Part shown: piece after piece, positions 45,159 through 56,575 of the stretch
Numbering within the stretch: the stretch's first letter is position 1
Layout: each line of letters begins with the position of its first letter
Program-made: the position numbers and the translations under genes
Notes under the pieces: model-generated
Database searches by the model: none
What the model was told of the DNA's origin: nothing
Seen by the model: only the letters and a program-made list of their open reading frames with translations
From: Allacma fusca
Taxonomy: Eukaryota; Arthropoda; Collembola; Symphypleona; Sminthuridae
Assembly: GCA_947179485.1 (NCBI GenBank)
Contig: OX359245.1
Span: forward strand, 78,231,067 to 78,295,066
Direction of reading: 5' to 3'
Length of the DNA stretch: 64,000 nucleotides

Positions 45159-46842
45159 TTCTACGGCGACGAGGAAACAATGTCCCCATTGTTTAAAAGG
45201 GTAGGAGTTGTAAATAGTCGAACTTTGTCATGGAATTTTTTGTTGTTGTTGTTATTTTAGGCCGCTTCTATTTTGAAGTGGGACGACGTAGTTTCTTTTT
45301 CCTTGCGTCTTCGTTGCTTGTAGTCTTTCTGTTTGAGTTTGGACACGAAAGTCATTCTCTGCAATATTATTCTTTAAAGTATTATCATTCTAACGTATAA
45401 TATTCATATTAAAATGTATAATTTCATTAGAACATTATTAGTTGTAAACAGTAGTAGTACAAATAGTCAGGATATACTTCCTGGAGTGGCAGAAAATTCT
45501 GTCCCCAGAATCCTTTAGACAAAATTGAGTAAAATTTGGAGAGGGGATTCGCAAGATGGAGACCGTATACACGGTGAGTAACAATTTTTGTTCGTTTGTA
45601 AGTAATTGAAATGAAATAAATATAATAAATGTGTTAGTACAATGTGTGTAATATAGAATACAAAGAATTTTTGTGGTTATACAGGGTGTCTAATGGGAAG
45701 GGGCGAAATGTAGTGATCAATTACAATTTCTAGAAATGAGGAAAAATGTGTTGGGAGCTGCAGCTCATAGTACATAGGTATAGAATTAGGACAAAAATTA
45801 CTAAGTGTGTAATATAAGAATGTGATGTGTGAGAATTATGTTAAAGTGTTTGTGAAGCTAGGAAAAATTGTTAGTAATGAAATATAATAATTTTTTTTTT
45901 TTTTTTTTTGTAATTTTCTTGATAGATGACTTGCAAATGTCATGGCGTCCCATGTGTGGTTGCAGTTGAAGTTGTCATCATAGAGGGTGCTGACCTGAAC
46001 ATCCGTGAATGTGGGTCATGTTGGAAGTCTGTTATAGTCAATGGAAATTGGTTCTGGAACTCAGAATAAATACATATTAGTAAATCTGTCAGCAATATAA
46101 TGTTGTTGTGCAATTTCATTGTTATTGCAGATGGGGTCCGTGTCGCAGGACTAGTCAAGATATCAGAGCAAGATATTTAACTAAGATAGTTATTGTATAG
46201 GGTGCATGATACAATTTTCCGGAAAAGCATGATGATTTGTAGACTTGAATTTGCTTGCATGTCGTGATTATCTTTGCGTATTAACAAACGTGTGTAAATC
46301 ATATGGTTAGTTGAAGATCACGTCTTCGGATGGGATGTTTGACACGGTGTTATATAATAAAATCATAAGTTTGTTGAAGATCATGTCCTTGGATGAGATG
46401 TTTGACATTGCATAGGTTAAGGTTCATATGGTTGTTGAGGATCTAGTCTTTGGACAGGATGCTTGACGTTGATAATTATAAGGTGCATAAGGTAGTTGAG
46501 GATCCAGTTTTCGGACAGGATGCTTGACAATGATAGTTATAAGGTGCATAAGGTAGTTGAGGATCCGGTCTTTGGACAGGATGCTTGACGTTGCGGAATG
46601 AGTGAGCCTGTCGTACAGGGGTCACGCCAAATTTTTCTGGAATTAATACTTTGAAAATTTGGAGGGTAGGAGAGGTCAGTGACCCTATAGTAGCATCATG
46701 TAGTGTTTTGAAGTTGTGATTTGTAAACGACTCGAAATAGGAGTTAGGGTTGTGGTGTATTGAATTAAGTTGCAATTGAAGGGTTTTTTCATTGAAATTG
46801 TTGATCATATAGCATGTATTTTAAATGAAGCAGAAGGCTATA
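45159..46842 (-). other. Long 3' non-coding region of the retrotransposon
   Basis: 1.7 kb between pol stop and 3' LTR. Holds an 18-20 base T run near 45891 and degenerate tandem repeats of ~60 bp at about 46310-46600 (core gttgaggatc..gtctttggacaggatgcttgac, about five copies). No env-like gene recognised. Confidence 0.6.
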
Positions 46843-49800
46843 TTATAGTTGATAACTATGGTTAGTGGTAGGTTTAACCACTGTGAAGTTAAATAAATTG
46901 TCCAATGCGTGGATATGAGTTCTTGTGCTACGCCTAAAATCCGAATCTTGACGGGAATAAAAATCTGTGGGTAATATGTGTTGAGAGTCTTGTTCCAATA
47001 ATTGTTGCTGGGTTCTCCTAACACGTTTATTAGGAAGTGTTATAGAGGAGGAGCGAGGAATTTCCACAGTAGAATTTTTAGGTGCAGACATTAGTGCTTC
47101 TCTATAGGTAGGTTTATGAGGTTGCTCTTGATTTTCTGGAGGAATTGTAGGAGGTTGTTGAACGGGAAATGGAGGCACTGTATCCCGTAGTGGAAATGCA
47201 TGAGTGTCAGCTGTAGGTAAATTTGGTTCAAGAATAACGTCGGCTGGACTTGAGGGTTGTTCAGCAATAAGTTCAGGAGTAATGTCAGGTTCTGGAGAAG
47301 GTAGTTCTCCTGTAGATTTAGTAAGTTCCTGAGGAATGTCTTGTAGATTTGTAGAAGATTCCTGCACTGGAGGTGCATCGTCATTATTGAGCAGAGATTT
47401 AGTGTTGAACACATTGGGGCGTTCATAAAATATTTTCAACCTGGACACATGAACTGTGAGGGTTTTAACAGTGTTACCAACAGATCCTCTAATAGTGTAG
47501 TTAACTTCGGAGGGTCGGTCAATAACAGAAAATGGTCCTTTCCATCTGGGTAGTAACTTAGTGCTCGTACCAGGTTGTATGGACGTGTGCTCGAGGAGCA
47601 CATTGTCACCAATATTATAGTTTACTGTTCGTTTAGACTGATTTACGCGGGCGGCGTATTTTTTCCTTTGGGTCTCTAGTATGTCATGAGTAGTTTTCCA
47701 GAGTGACGTCATGTCTTGGACGTTTCTATTTTCTGGAGTAAAAGTAGGAAATGCATTTCTCAACGGGGTGCGAGCATGAAAACCATGCAGCACATAGAAT
47801 GGTGTAAAACCGTGGGAGCTGTGAAGAGTATTGTTGAGATGGAATGTAATAGCTGGAATGGCGTGGGGCCAGTCGGCCTTATTTTCTGCTCTGTATATAG
47901 CAATACAGTCACCCAATGTTTGATGGGATCTCTCGATAAGACCCTGCGTTTGGGGGTGAAAAGCAGTGCTATAGTTCATTTTAAAATCAAATATTTTGGA
48001 AAGTTCTGTAATGACAGCATTGTTAAATTCTGTCCCTTGATCTGACTGTATAATTTCGGGGAGGGAATAGACAGCAGCTATTTTGTTGAAGATGAATTTG
48101 GCTATAGCGGAAGCGTCTGCTGTGGGTACAACCTCAGCTACGAGAAATTTAGTGAGATAACAAATTGCAGTGATTATATATCTTGGACGTCCTTCTTTAT
48201 TCGTCAATGGACCCTGTACGTCCATCTGAATTCTTTCGAAGGGTCTGAGGGGAATAGGAATGAATTGGAACTCTCCGGGCTGTTTTTGACCACGGGGAGA
48301 TTTTCGTGCCTGACAAAATGAACACGATTGTATAAAGTCTTTGATATCTTGGCTCATGGTTTTCCAGTAGTAGCTTTGTTGGATTTCTTTGAGAGCCTTA
48401 GTATGTCCTGTGTGGGACACTGGGTTATGGTGACGTTTAATGATATCCGGGACCATGTGATGTGGTATCATTAGTAGGGATTTTTCTCCAAGTTTTTTGT
48501 TATGTTTATACAAAATATTGTTATAGAGAGCGTATGTTGAACGGACTCTCCAATTGCTTGGAAGGTTGTTAATTATATCCATAAGAGCTGGATCTTTCGC
48601 TTGTTCGCTTTGGAGAGTACCAATATCTATTGTATGGACGGAGAGGCATGCTTCATCATCGGTCTGGGAGTGTGTGGGTTCTTGGAAAGGATTGCGGCTG
48701 AGGCAATCGGCAACCTTATGAGTTGTACCCTTGACATATTTTATGGTAATGTCGTAGGGCATCAGTAGAAGTTGCAGTCGTTGTAGCTTGGGGTCCAAGC
48801 TATCCTTACTCTTCATGATATAGCATAAGCTATGATGATCTGTGCGCACTGTAAAGTGTATCCCAAGTAAGTACTCTTTTAGCTTCATGACTGACCATGT
48901 AATGGCCAGAAGTTCTAAAAGTCGTATATGATACTTAGCCTCATATTTATTTAAACGCCTGCTGAGGAAGAAAACTGGATGTTCTAAACCATCGGGGTGA
49001 AGTTGTGTCATGTAGGCACCAAGTCCTTGGTATGAGGCGTCTGTGTATAAAAACGTCTCCTTTTGGGGATCATAGTGTGCTAAGACTGGTTTGCATAATA
49101 ATAGATTTTTGAGAGCTTGAAATGCTTGATCACATTCGTGAGTCCACAGGAACGGGGTGTTCTTTTTTGTGAGTTCTCGTAATGGTGCTGCTATATGTGC
49201 AAAATTGGGCACAAATCTTCGGAAGAAGTTAGCCATGCCAAGAAAGGACTGGACTGTAGTGATGTTAGTTGGGGCGGGCATCTGCCTTAATCCATTTAAA
49301 TTGTCATCGTAGGGCTGAATTCCATATGCGGTAATTGTAAAGCCAAGGAGATTTATTGTTTCGTAACCAAATTTACATTTGGTCGGTTCAAACTTGAGGT
49401 TATGCTGGGCAAATCGTATGAAGATTTTCCGGAGTTTAGAAATGTGCTCGTCAATAGTTTGACTAGCTACAATAATGTCATCTACATATGCTAGAGCGGT
49501 ATTGTATTTGAGATCTGCCAGAATAACATCTATCACTCGGCAAAAATGCGAGGGTGAGTTGCGTGTACCGAATGGCATGTCCTTATACTGATACTGTCCA
49601 TTTCTGGTGATGAAGCTGAGTTTCTCTCTGGAGGCGGGTTCCACCGTTATCTGATGGAATCCTGACGCGAGGTCTAGAGTTGAAAAATACTTTTGATTCT
49701 GAAGACGACGAAGAATCTCGTCAATGCTGGGCAGGGGCCAATGCATAGGTTTAGTAATGGCGTTGAGTGATCGGAAATCAATAACCATTCGTGGCTTGCG

Positions 49801-51258
49801 GACTCCCTGGTCATTGGGTTTTTTGAAGACAATGATGACGGGGCTTGAGAAGGGTGACGTGGATGGCTCGATAATGTTATTATTGAGTAATTTCTTAACT
49901 TCGGCGTCAATGATGGCGTCTTGGTATGAGGAGGTTTTGTAAGGTTTATGAGCTACTATCCTTCCAGACTGTAGTTCAACTCGGAAGGGAATCGTGGAAC
50001 ATTTACCGAGTTCGTGTGGGTGAAATGCAAAAGAGTTCCTGTATTCTCTTAATAATGAACGGAGTTTAGTTTGATCCTCAGGATTGAGATCCGGATTGAT
50101 TTTAAAAGATGCTATTTCAGTTTCCAATTGGGAAGTATTGATCGCATTGATATGTATTGGGTTCATAGAATTATCTTGTGTGTCAAAAGGGGTTAAATTT
50201 CCGAGACCCAAACCGTCTGGTAAGGTAATAGTCATAGAAGTTGGATTTGTGAGAAGGAAGAATTTAGAGTCAGGACTGAGTATTGCATGAGGAGCAAGGA
50301 TATGGAATTGTTTGTGTAGGGATTCATGAGGTTGGAAATATACAGGCGAAGTTTGTTCAATGGAGTGAATAGTTGCAATGGTTACATGAGACCTGGGTGA
50401 AATGACCTGTGTTCCATGGACGCGGAGAACATCGTCGTCCATGGTATTTGAAATGCACAGAATAGGAATATTTATAAATTTGGACTTTGTAGAAGGTGTA
50501 GCTGAGACAGCTGATATGGGAGTAGGTTTAGTTTTGTGAGTAACTCTGCGGGAGGTAGAAATCCGTCGGCGAAGTGGATGGGTTGAGCGGTGGAAGTAAT
50601 CCTGGTCTGTCTCGTCAGAAGACATGTCTGGAGTTGGAGAATATTTTTCGTGAGGTGGGGAATATTTAACTCTATGTTGAGGTTGAATTTTCGTTGCAGA
50701 AATTGTTTGAGAAGCTGTGTCTTGAAAAAGAGGAAGAGTTTGAGTAGACGTAGAGACTGGAAAAGAGGTCACAGGTGGTGTAGGAGATGCAAACCAAGGG
50801 TTGGGCAAGAAGGTAGTTTCCTGGTCTTTGTCTAAATGAGATTTATTTGTCAGTTGTGTTCCGGTTGATGAATTTTCTATGGGTTCCACTGGTATTTCGC
50901 ATTGTTCCGTGAGTGCGTTGTCGTGTTGGACAATAGTATGAATTAACGGGATGTTTCCTGTGAATTTGTTGAATAGGAAATTTTTCTCAGTGTTGATAAG
51001 GAATCCTCCTTTAGAATATAAGAAGTCTGTTCCCAATATGCAGCGAAGAGTTGTGGAAGGAGCAATTATAAAAGGGTGTAAAAATGTAGACTTGCCGATT
51101 TGGATTTTTACAAGGGCGAGTCCTGTATTGGGCATGTTATTTCCTGAGGCATCTATGAGTGTGAGATTGGTCTTGGTGATGTGTGTGCCTTGAGGTACAT
51201 ATGATGGATGGATCAGCGAAGCAGCTGCTCCTGTGTCGATAAGACACGGAAGGTTCAT
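46843..51258 (-). CDS. pol: Retrotransposon Pol polyprotein
   Basis: 1471 residues from the in-frame ATG. Aspartic protease LIDTGAAASLI at the N-terminus; reverse transcriptase with YVDD (about 49480); RNase H with LYTDASYQGLG; integrase with an HH-CC zinc part (GHTKALKEI ... SCSFCQARK), DDE core (MDVQG, SDQGTEF, ERSHQT) and a GPY/F-like C-terminus (PRWKGPFSVI). The frame is open further upstream past the gag stop and lies in the -1 frame relative to gag, so it is probably made as Gag-Pol by -1 frameshifting. No canonical X-XXY-YYZ heptamer seen right at the overlap. Confidence 0.93.
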   Translation of the reverse strand: MNLPCLIDTGAAASLIHPSYVPQGTHITKTNLTLIDASGNNMPNTGLALVKIQIGKSTFLHPFIIAPSTTLRCILGTDFLYSKGGFLINTEKNFLFNKFTGNIPLIHTIVQHDNALTEQCEIPVEPIENSSTGTQLTNKSHLDKDQETTFLPNPWFASPTPPVTSFPVSTSTQTLPLFQDTASQTISATKIQPQHRVKYSPPHEKYSPTPDMSSDETDQDYFHRSTHPLRRRISTSRRVTHKTKPTPISAVSATPSTKSKFINIPILCISNTMDDDVLRVHGTQVISPRSHVTIATIHSIEQTSPVYFQPHESLHKQFHILAPHAILSPDSKFFLLTNPTSMTITLPDGLGLGNLTPFDTQDNSMNPIHINAINTSQLETEIASFKINPDLNPEDQTKLRSLLREYRNSFAFHPHELGKCSTIPFRVELQSGRIVAHKPYKTSSYQDAIIDAEVKKLLNNNIIEPSTSPFSSPVIIVFKKPNDQGVRKPRMVIDFRSLNAITKPMHWPLPSIDEILRRLQNQKYFSTLDLASGFHQITVEPASREKLSFITRNGQYQYKDMPFGTRNSPSHFCRVIDVILADLKYNTALAYVDDIIVASQTIDEHISKLRKIFIRFAQHNLKFEPTKCKFGYETINLLGFTITAYGIQPYDDNLNGLRQMPAPTNITTVQSFLGMANFFRRFVPNFAHIAAPLRELTKKNTPFLWTHECDQAFQALKNLLLCKPVLAHYDPQKETFLYTDASYQGLGAYMTQLHPDGLEHPVFFLSRRLNKYEAKYHIRLLELLAITWSVMKLKEYLLGIHFTVRTDHHSLCYIMKSKDSLDPKLQRLQLLLMPYDITIKYVKGTTHKVADCLSRNPFQEPTHSQTDDEACLSVHTIDIGTLQSEQAKDPALMDIINNLPSNWRVRSTYALYNNILYKHNKKLGEKSLLMIPHHMVPDIIKRHHNPVSHTGHTKALKEIQQSYYWKTMSQDIKDFIQSCSFCQARKSPRGQKQPGEFQFIPIPLRPFERIQMDVQGPLTNKEGRPRYIITAICYLTKFLVAEVVPTADASAIAKFIFNKIAAVYSLPEIIQSDQGTEFNNAVITELSKIFDFKMNYSTAFHPQTQGLIERSHQTLGDCIAIYRAENKADWPHAIPAITFHLNNTLHSSHGFTPFYVLHGFHARTPLRNAFPTFTPENRNVQDMTSLWKTTHDILETQRKKYAARVNQSKRTVNYNIGDNVLLEHTSIQPGTSTKLLPRWKGPFSVIDRPSEVNYTIRGSVGNTVKTLTVHVSRLKIFYERPNVFNTKSLLNNDDAPPVQESSTNLQDIPQELTKSTGELPSPEPDITPELIAEQPSSPADVILEPNLPTADTHAFPLRDTVPPFPVQQPPTIPPENQEQPHKPTYREALMSAPKNSTVEIPRSSSITLPNKRVRRTQQQLLEQDSQHILPTDFYSRQDSDFRRSTRTHIHALDNLFNFTVVKPTTNHSYQL

Positions 51259-51347
51259 ACCGTTTATACTGACAATGATTTTGAGTGAACATGAAAGTGA
51301 GTGTACAGTGATGTGAGTAGTACATTCTGTGTTAACGGAAGGGATTA

Positions 51348-53975
51348 TTAGCGGCTGTCTTGTGAGTTTTGGTGGTCTGCAGCTTGTATAGGCAGAAGCT
51401 GGCGTCGGGGCAGGCCTTGTGGAGCCTGCCCGTTGGAGTTTAAAGGCTGGCCTTGTAGTTGCTGTTGTCTCTCTTCACGTCGTCGTTGCATATATTGTGG
51501 AAATTGTTGGTAATGTATGGCAACTGGCTGTCGGCAACGGTTAGCATGATGGCCTGGACGGGAGCAACGACCGCAGACTTCTGGGGATTGAGAAGCTGGA
51601 ATTTGAGGTTGAGTAGGTTGAGTTGGGCAATACCGGGCTGTGTGGCCGGTTTGGTTGCACTTGTAACACGTGTAGGTTCGTTGGATGTTAGAACCTAGTC
51701 CAGGTTGAAAGTTGTTGTACTGTGAGCGCTGTGGCTGAGCATGTTGAGTGACTGCCATAATTGGAGTGTCTTTAGCTTCCAATTTTTCTATTTTCTCAAG
51801 AAGCGTGGCCAGGGTTTGTTCCAATGATGAAGGAAGGACTGGGGTTGCAAGAGTAACAGCATTATGGTCTGTATGGGGAGTTGTGCATGATTCATAGTCG
51901 CGTAGAGCGTCCAAGAGATGATTGAAATTTTTAATTTTCAGATTCTTGCTGGTTATGAAGATTTTAACGGTGGTGTCCAGTTTTTCCAACAATGTTTTCA
52001 CGGTAGTAGCCTCGGGAAATGTTGACCAGTCCGTACCGGCAGCTGATTTAACACGGAGGACAAACTTGGTTGGTTGTTCATGTGGAAACGGTGTCATAGA
52101 CAATGCATCTAAAAGTTTACTCTTCCTGTCGGGAACATCACGGGGCATTTTGTTCAAGAGTGTGTCCCGAAACTGGGCATAAGTCTGGCGGGAAGTAGAT
52201 GTAAGATTATAGTAATGAGACAAATAGTCTTTTCCAGTTTTTGTAGCATCGGAGAGCTTTCTGTAGACATAAGACTTTTTCATCTTGTCATCAGGTTGGA
52301 AAGTAGTGAAGAAATCGTCGCAGCGGAGAAGGAAATCGGATAAATCCTCGGAGGAGATTTTTGGAGACGGGTAAGAGGGTTTGTCGAAAAGAAATCTGGT
52401 GTAGTCCATGGTGGAATTTTTTGTAGGAATAATTGGAGGAATAAGGGGAGGAGTTGGAATAGGAGAAGTCGAACGGGAAGAGGAAGAGCTGTCGGTGGCA
52501 GTGGTGAAATGGAGAGATTCTGAGTGGAGTGATCCTGAATCAGAGTTTGAATCTGAAAGAGGTGGAGGGGTTAGGTTAATATTATAGATAGGATTGTCAC
52601 TGTCGTATGCGGCGGTAGTGTCAACGTCAGGAATGAGAACAGCGGTATTATCCTGAGGAGCTGTATGAGAATGATTATCGGTGTGATTGTCTGGGTGAGT
52701 GACGGGAGCGGAAAAAATGTCCGGGTAGGTTTGTGTTGCAACTGAAATGAACTGTTGATCTAAAAGAAAGAGTCCTTCCTTGTAGGCTTGCTGGGAGCTG
52801 AAATGACAGTGGTTGTGGGTATATTTGGAGGCGAGATTAAATTCCTGTACTATGCCTAAGTAAGATGCGTAACTTAGAAGATGGGCAATGTCCTGAGTGG
52901 AATTGTGGTCAGCTTGGAGTCGGGTGGTCCAAGCGAGGATTACAGGCGTGTAGCTGTGTGTTTCGATAACATAGGTAGGGGTCTTAGTAGTGGACACGGA
53001 AGGAGTAGTTGTTGTGACTGGAGTAGTAGTTACGGTTGGACAGAATTCTTGAGCTAGTAATGAAGTTTGGATGTCCTCTATTTCTTCAATGATGGGTGCA
53101 AATTCATTCGAATTAGTCTGCCAAAGTGTAAAGATGCGGAGGATTCGTGCTACAATTTTTGTAAATGTTTCTCTGGTGTTGAGGAAATGACCGTCAGATG
53201 TAACTTCTGTGGTTAACTTGAGATCATACAGCAATTGTTGGTAATGGGAGTACGTAAGGATGCTAGTCCCGGAAGAGTCTGTTTCTTGTTTGGTCTTAAT
53301 GTCATCAACGAGTTTCTGGGCGACGTCTTCGAGAAGGTCTCGGGGGGCAAAAAGGCGTGAAGATGTTGGTTGTGGATGTGGTATGCCGGTGAGAGTATGA
53401 TTGTTGGACAAATTAAAATTGTTACTTACTGTGTAATGTTGATCGAAGATCGAGTCATGAGTCGCTGGACCGGAAGAGACAGCAGGGGTGGATGTCCTAC
53501 TAGGGTGAAAACTCGCAAAGCCTCCAAGAGGTGTTGTGGGTTCCGGTGTTGGTCCTTCGGTGTCAGTTTCGCCTTCACTGGATGGTACGTGGTTGAGGAT
53601 GTCGTCGGGGACGGTCACCACGGTGGTTTCAGGCAGGGTCGTAGTCGAACTGTTTATTGATCGCGGAATTCTGCTTGGGTTTTTCCGGATAACTTTTATG
53701 TCACTCCTATCAACTGGTTGGGGCTCAATGTTGGAGTTAACGTAACGAGGGAGTTTTTGCTTGAACAGTTTGTAGAACTTGTAAAGATAGAGTGCTCGTG
53801 TGGAGGATAGATGACTATATTTGGCACGTGCACGTATTTCGTCGTCGTGAGTTAGTTGAACTAGTGCGGCCTCACTGAGTAATAGTGCTATATATTTTTG
53901 ATTATTACAGATGATGTATTCGGGATGATTAAAGAGTTCAGCTACTCTAATAAATCTGATATCGTGAGGTGACAT
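51348..53975 (-). CDS. gag: Retrotransposon Gag with two zinc knuckles
   Basis: About 875 residues from ATG 53975 (MSPHDIRF); unusually long for Gypsy Gag because of a Ser/Thr-rich N-terminal half. The capsid-like part follows (SSEDLSDFLLRCDDFF onward), then two CCHC knuckles CYKCNQTGHTARYC and CGRCSRPGHHANRC near the C-terminus that bind genomic RNA. Ends in a Gln-rich tail. Open throughout. Confidence 0.92.
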   Translation of the reverse strand: MSPHDIRFIRVAELFNHPEYIICNNQKYIALLLSEAALVQLTHDDEIRARAKYSHLSSTRALYLYKFYKLFKQKLPRYVNSNIEPQPVDRSDIKVIRKNPSRIPRSINSSTTTLPETTVVTVPDDILNHVPSSEGETDTEGPTPEPTTPLGGFASFHPSRTSTPAVSSGPATHDSIFDQHYTVSNNFNLSNNHTLTGIPHPQPTSSRLFAPRDLLEDVAQKLVDDIKTKQETDSSGTSILTYSHYQQLLYDLKLTTEVTSDGHFLNTRETFTKIVARILRIFTLWQTNSNEFAPIIEEIEDIQTSLLAQEFCPTVTTTPVTTTTPSVSTTKTPTYVIETHSYTPVILAWTTRLQADHNSTQDIAHLLSYASYLGIVQEFNLASKYTHNHCHFSSQQAYKEGLFLLDQQFISVATQTYPDIFSAPVTHPDNHTDNHSHTAPQDNTAVLIPDVDTTAAYDSDNPIYNINLTPPPLSDSNSDSGSLHSESLHFTTATDSSSSSRSTSPIPTPPLIPPIIPTKNSTMDYTRFLFDKPSYPSPKISSEDLSDFLLRCDDFFTTFQPDDKMKKSYVYRKLSDATKTGKDYLSHYYNLTSTSRQTYAQFRDTLLNKMPRDVPDRKSKLLDALSMTPFPHEQPTKFVLRVKSAAGTDWSTFPEATTVKTLLEKLDTTVKIFITSKNLKIKNFNHLLDALRDYESCTTPHTDHNAVTLATPVLPSSLEQTLATLLEKIEKLEAKDTPIMAVTQHAQPQRSQYNNFQPGLGSNIQRTYTCYKCNQTGHTARYCPTQPTQPQIPASQSPEVCGRCSRPGHHANRCRQPVAIHYQQFPQYMQRRREERQQQLQGQPLNSNGQAPQGLPRRQLLPIQAADHQNSQDSR

Positions 53976-54206
53976 GTGGCACGGGGAAACTGGAGACAAT
54001 TTATAGAAAAATCAGGCATAGCCTCCGGCGGCGGCTGACGCCACGTAAGAATTTAATTGACAATGTGGTAGAAAAAATGGAAAATTTGGGCAGAGTTCTG
54101 TTTAGCGGCTGACGCCACAAATATATTTGCACAGAAATTGTTCACAAATTAGAGGAAAATAATTGTTATTAAGGGCTTACGAATTTGAGTGTTTTGTTGA
54201 GAACCA

Positions 54207-54227
54207 TCGAACCCGCACCGTTCACCA
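54207..54227 (-). promoter_or_regulatory. tRNA primer binding site
   Basis: Directly after the 5' LTR on the minus strand: tggtgaacggtgcgggttcg. Its complement ends CCA and includes a T-loop-like TCGAA, so it fits a tRNA 3' end over about 20 nt. The tRNA species was not identified. Confidence 0.7.
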
Positions 54228-54779
54228 TGTTATTATTAATGTAGTAGTTAATGGTGGTTCGTAATTGAGGAGAATGAAATGAAGAGCCGATTATGGAAAT
54301 TAAAGGGAATATTGATGGTAATGAGAGTGAGAGCCGAGATGATGGGGAAAATGTAGACGGTAGAGAGGCACTTGCTTTGAGTGAGGGATTTCGGGAGTTA
54401 GTCTCAATGTATGGAAGATACGAAAAGTAAGATGCGTAAGCACGTATATGGAGTTGTTCTCACAGTATAAGGTTTTTATTTATAATGCGTAGATTTGATA
54501 CACAGTCAGAGACTCACACGCATTCCCTTGCTCTGCTTAGCTCAAGATCTGATGTTACTCTCCTCTCTCGTACCTACGGAGGCACGAAGTTTTATACGGA
54601 GGTGAGCTCACAAGAGCCCACCTCCAGTATTTTCTTTAGAATTCATTTTAACCAATAATAGTAAGTTATTGCAGGTACCTAGTGTATTTTTCATGTTTTT
54701 ACAACTGGGTAGTATAGGTATGTATGCTGATGTCATTATTACATGTATTACAAGTTACAAAACTGAATATTGATTAACA
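54228..54779 (-). repeat. 5' LTR
   Basis: 552 bp, upstream LTR relative to gag; same as 44607-45158 by eye. Confidence 0.95.
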
Positions 54780-55033
54780 ACAAATATTTGTTTTAACATC
54801 ACTAAAAAAATTGAATGATCACATGAGGAAATGTCAAGATCAGCATTGACTGTTCGACCTATTATGCCAGGTACATACATAATTGCCAGAAGAAACCAAA
54901 ATTTGTAACTTCAGGAATTACTTTAACTACTTTAAAAGATTTACTTGGAAAGTTGGGCACGTTCTTTGAAAGAAACAGTACCTTAAATTCCAAAACTGTT
55001 TTCAATTCTTTTATTCTCATTTTTATTCTTCAT

Positions 55034-55377
55034 ATTGACCTTATTGCGTCTTTAATAATCAAATGAACTCAGATTGACCTTATTGCGTCTTTAAGAGACA
55101 AATGAACTCAGATTAGCCCTATTGCTTCTTTAATAGTCAAATGACCTCAGATTGACCTTATTGTGTCACTAATAGTCAAATGACCTTATATTGACCTTAT
55201 TGCGTCTTTAATAGTCAAATGACCTTTGATTGACCTGATTGCGTCTTTAATAGTCAAATGACCTCAGCTTGACCTTATTGTGTCACTAATAGTCAAATGA
55301 CCTCGGATTGACCTTATTGTGTCACTAATAGTCAAATGACCTTAGATTGACCTTATCGTGTCACTAATAGTCAAATA
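55034..55377. repeat. 39-bp minisatellite
   Basis: About nine copies of ttgaccttattgcgtcttta followed by atagtcaaatgacctcaga, with a tgtgtcacta variant in later copies. Confidence 0.9.
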
Positions 55378-55967
55378 TGTACAAAACAATATCTAAGTTG
55401 TCCTACTTTTGTATTTTTCGTCAAAGTACAAACCAAATACAAAAGTACACAATACAGCACTGCTTACTCCACTTCACACCGACTACTCGACTTAGAAATG
55501 TTGCAATTATGTATGTAATCAATTATTTCACATATTTGTTACTATGTACACCGTCCTCCCATTTGTGCGTTTCTGTCACGTCGGCATTCCTATTATTTTA
55601 CTCGTACATATGATCTATGCAAATAATTAGTGAAGGATCTCTGATTATCCCGTCCGTTTATCACTTCCTGTTTTTGCTGTTGTCAGTTCTATTGAATTTT
55701 CACACTGAATAAAACTCTTAGATAAACGTTTTTGTATTATCCGCATCAACGGTCTGCATCTGACTTTAGGGTAGCTAAAGTAGCAACTCCCAAATGTTAT
55801 TTTTTCATATAATACGAAAGTTCAACTGATCTTGTTTTTTTAAAGCAGGCCCAAATTTTAGATTCAAAATTATACTAAGAACCTATTGTCTGGTTCATCG
55901 ATTGAAGAAGAATATCTGTGTACATGCAATCGGTTTATATTTACTCAGACCAAGCAGATCGTGTTCG
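55378..55967. other. Intergenic sequence
   Basis: No gene supported. Confidence 0.4.
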
Positions 55968-56575
55968 GAGAAAACTCCGCTGGGGATTTTTCCGCCGAGA
56001 TTTGTACGCCGCGAAAACTCCGCGGGAGATTCTTACGCCCGGGCGGAGATTATTACGCGGTGATTCTTACGCGGAGAAAATTCCGCCGGAGATTTTTACG
56101 CCACTTGAGAGACAATTACGTGGAGAAAATTCCTTCGGAGATTAATATGCTGCATTTTAAACTACATCCGGAATAAAACAATTTAACTGCCAAGGTAATA
56201 TTTCAGTTGAATATTATTGTGAGACTCTGTCAATACAAATTGTGCTAGTGAATTCTGAAATGCCAAGTGAGAGAAAATTCGGCACGAGATTTTTACGCGG
56301 AGTAATTATCTGTAAAACATGAATTTTATTCTTATACAAGTGTTTTTTTCAAAACAGTAGTCATAAAATACACTTGGTAACATACAACAGCATAAAAGCA
56401 TAATGACAGCATCCACAAAGCACTAGACGAAAACGTTGTGAATTATGCTGCTGGGAAGAGTGACAAAATGTTTTATTTATTAAGAATCTGCTATGCGGGT
56501 TTCATGCATTTGTCATCGTTGTACTGCATTTATTGATTTGCGTTAATCAATGACAATATATATAATAATATATGT
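55968..56575. mobile_element. CTCCGCGTAA-rich element, copy B
   Basis: Starts gagaaaactccgctgggg and runs collinear with copy A through its left part and centre (for example atgccaagtgagagaaaatt, and gcgggtttcatgcatttgtc). Lacks the nested MITE at about 56430. The right arm is missing. Confidence 0.7.

Larger units (their letters stand above)
44607..54779 (-). mobile_element. Ty3/Gypsy LTR retrotransposon, full length
   Basis: 10,173 bp with 552-bp LTRs starting TGTT and ending AACA on the plus strand and a 4-bp target duplication ACAA (44603-44606 and 54780-54783). Gene order on the minus strand is gag, then protease, reverse transcriptase, RNase H, integrase, which defines Ty3/Gypsy. The LTRs look identical by eye and the frames are open, so insertion is very recent and the element may be active. 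No envelope frame. Confidence 0.95.

Noticed and set aside
46476-46808. 110-codon frame between pol and the 3' LTR as an envelope gene
   Set aside because: No signal peptide, membrane segment or Cys pattern; it overlaps the degenerate tandem repeats.
47716-48045. Plus-strand frames within the retrotransposon pol region
   Set aside because: They lie antisense to a confirmed Pol polyprotein and show no domain; the same applies to plus-strand frames over gag.
54207-54227. A tRNA gene next to the 5' LTR
   Set aside because: Only the 3' end of a tRNA is matched and it lies exactly at the primer-binding position; no cloverleaf.
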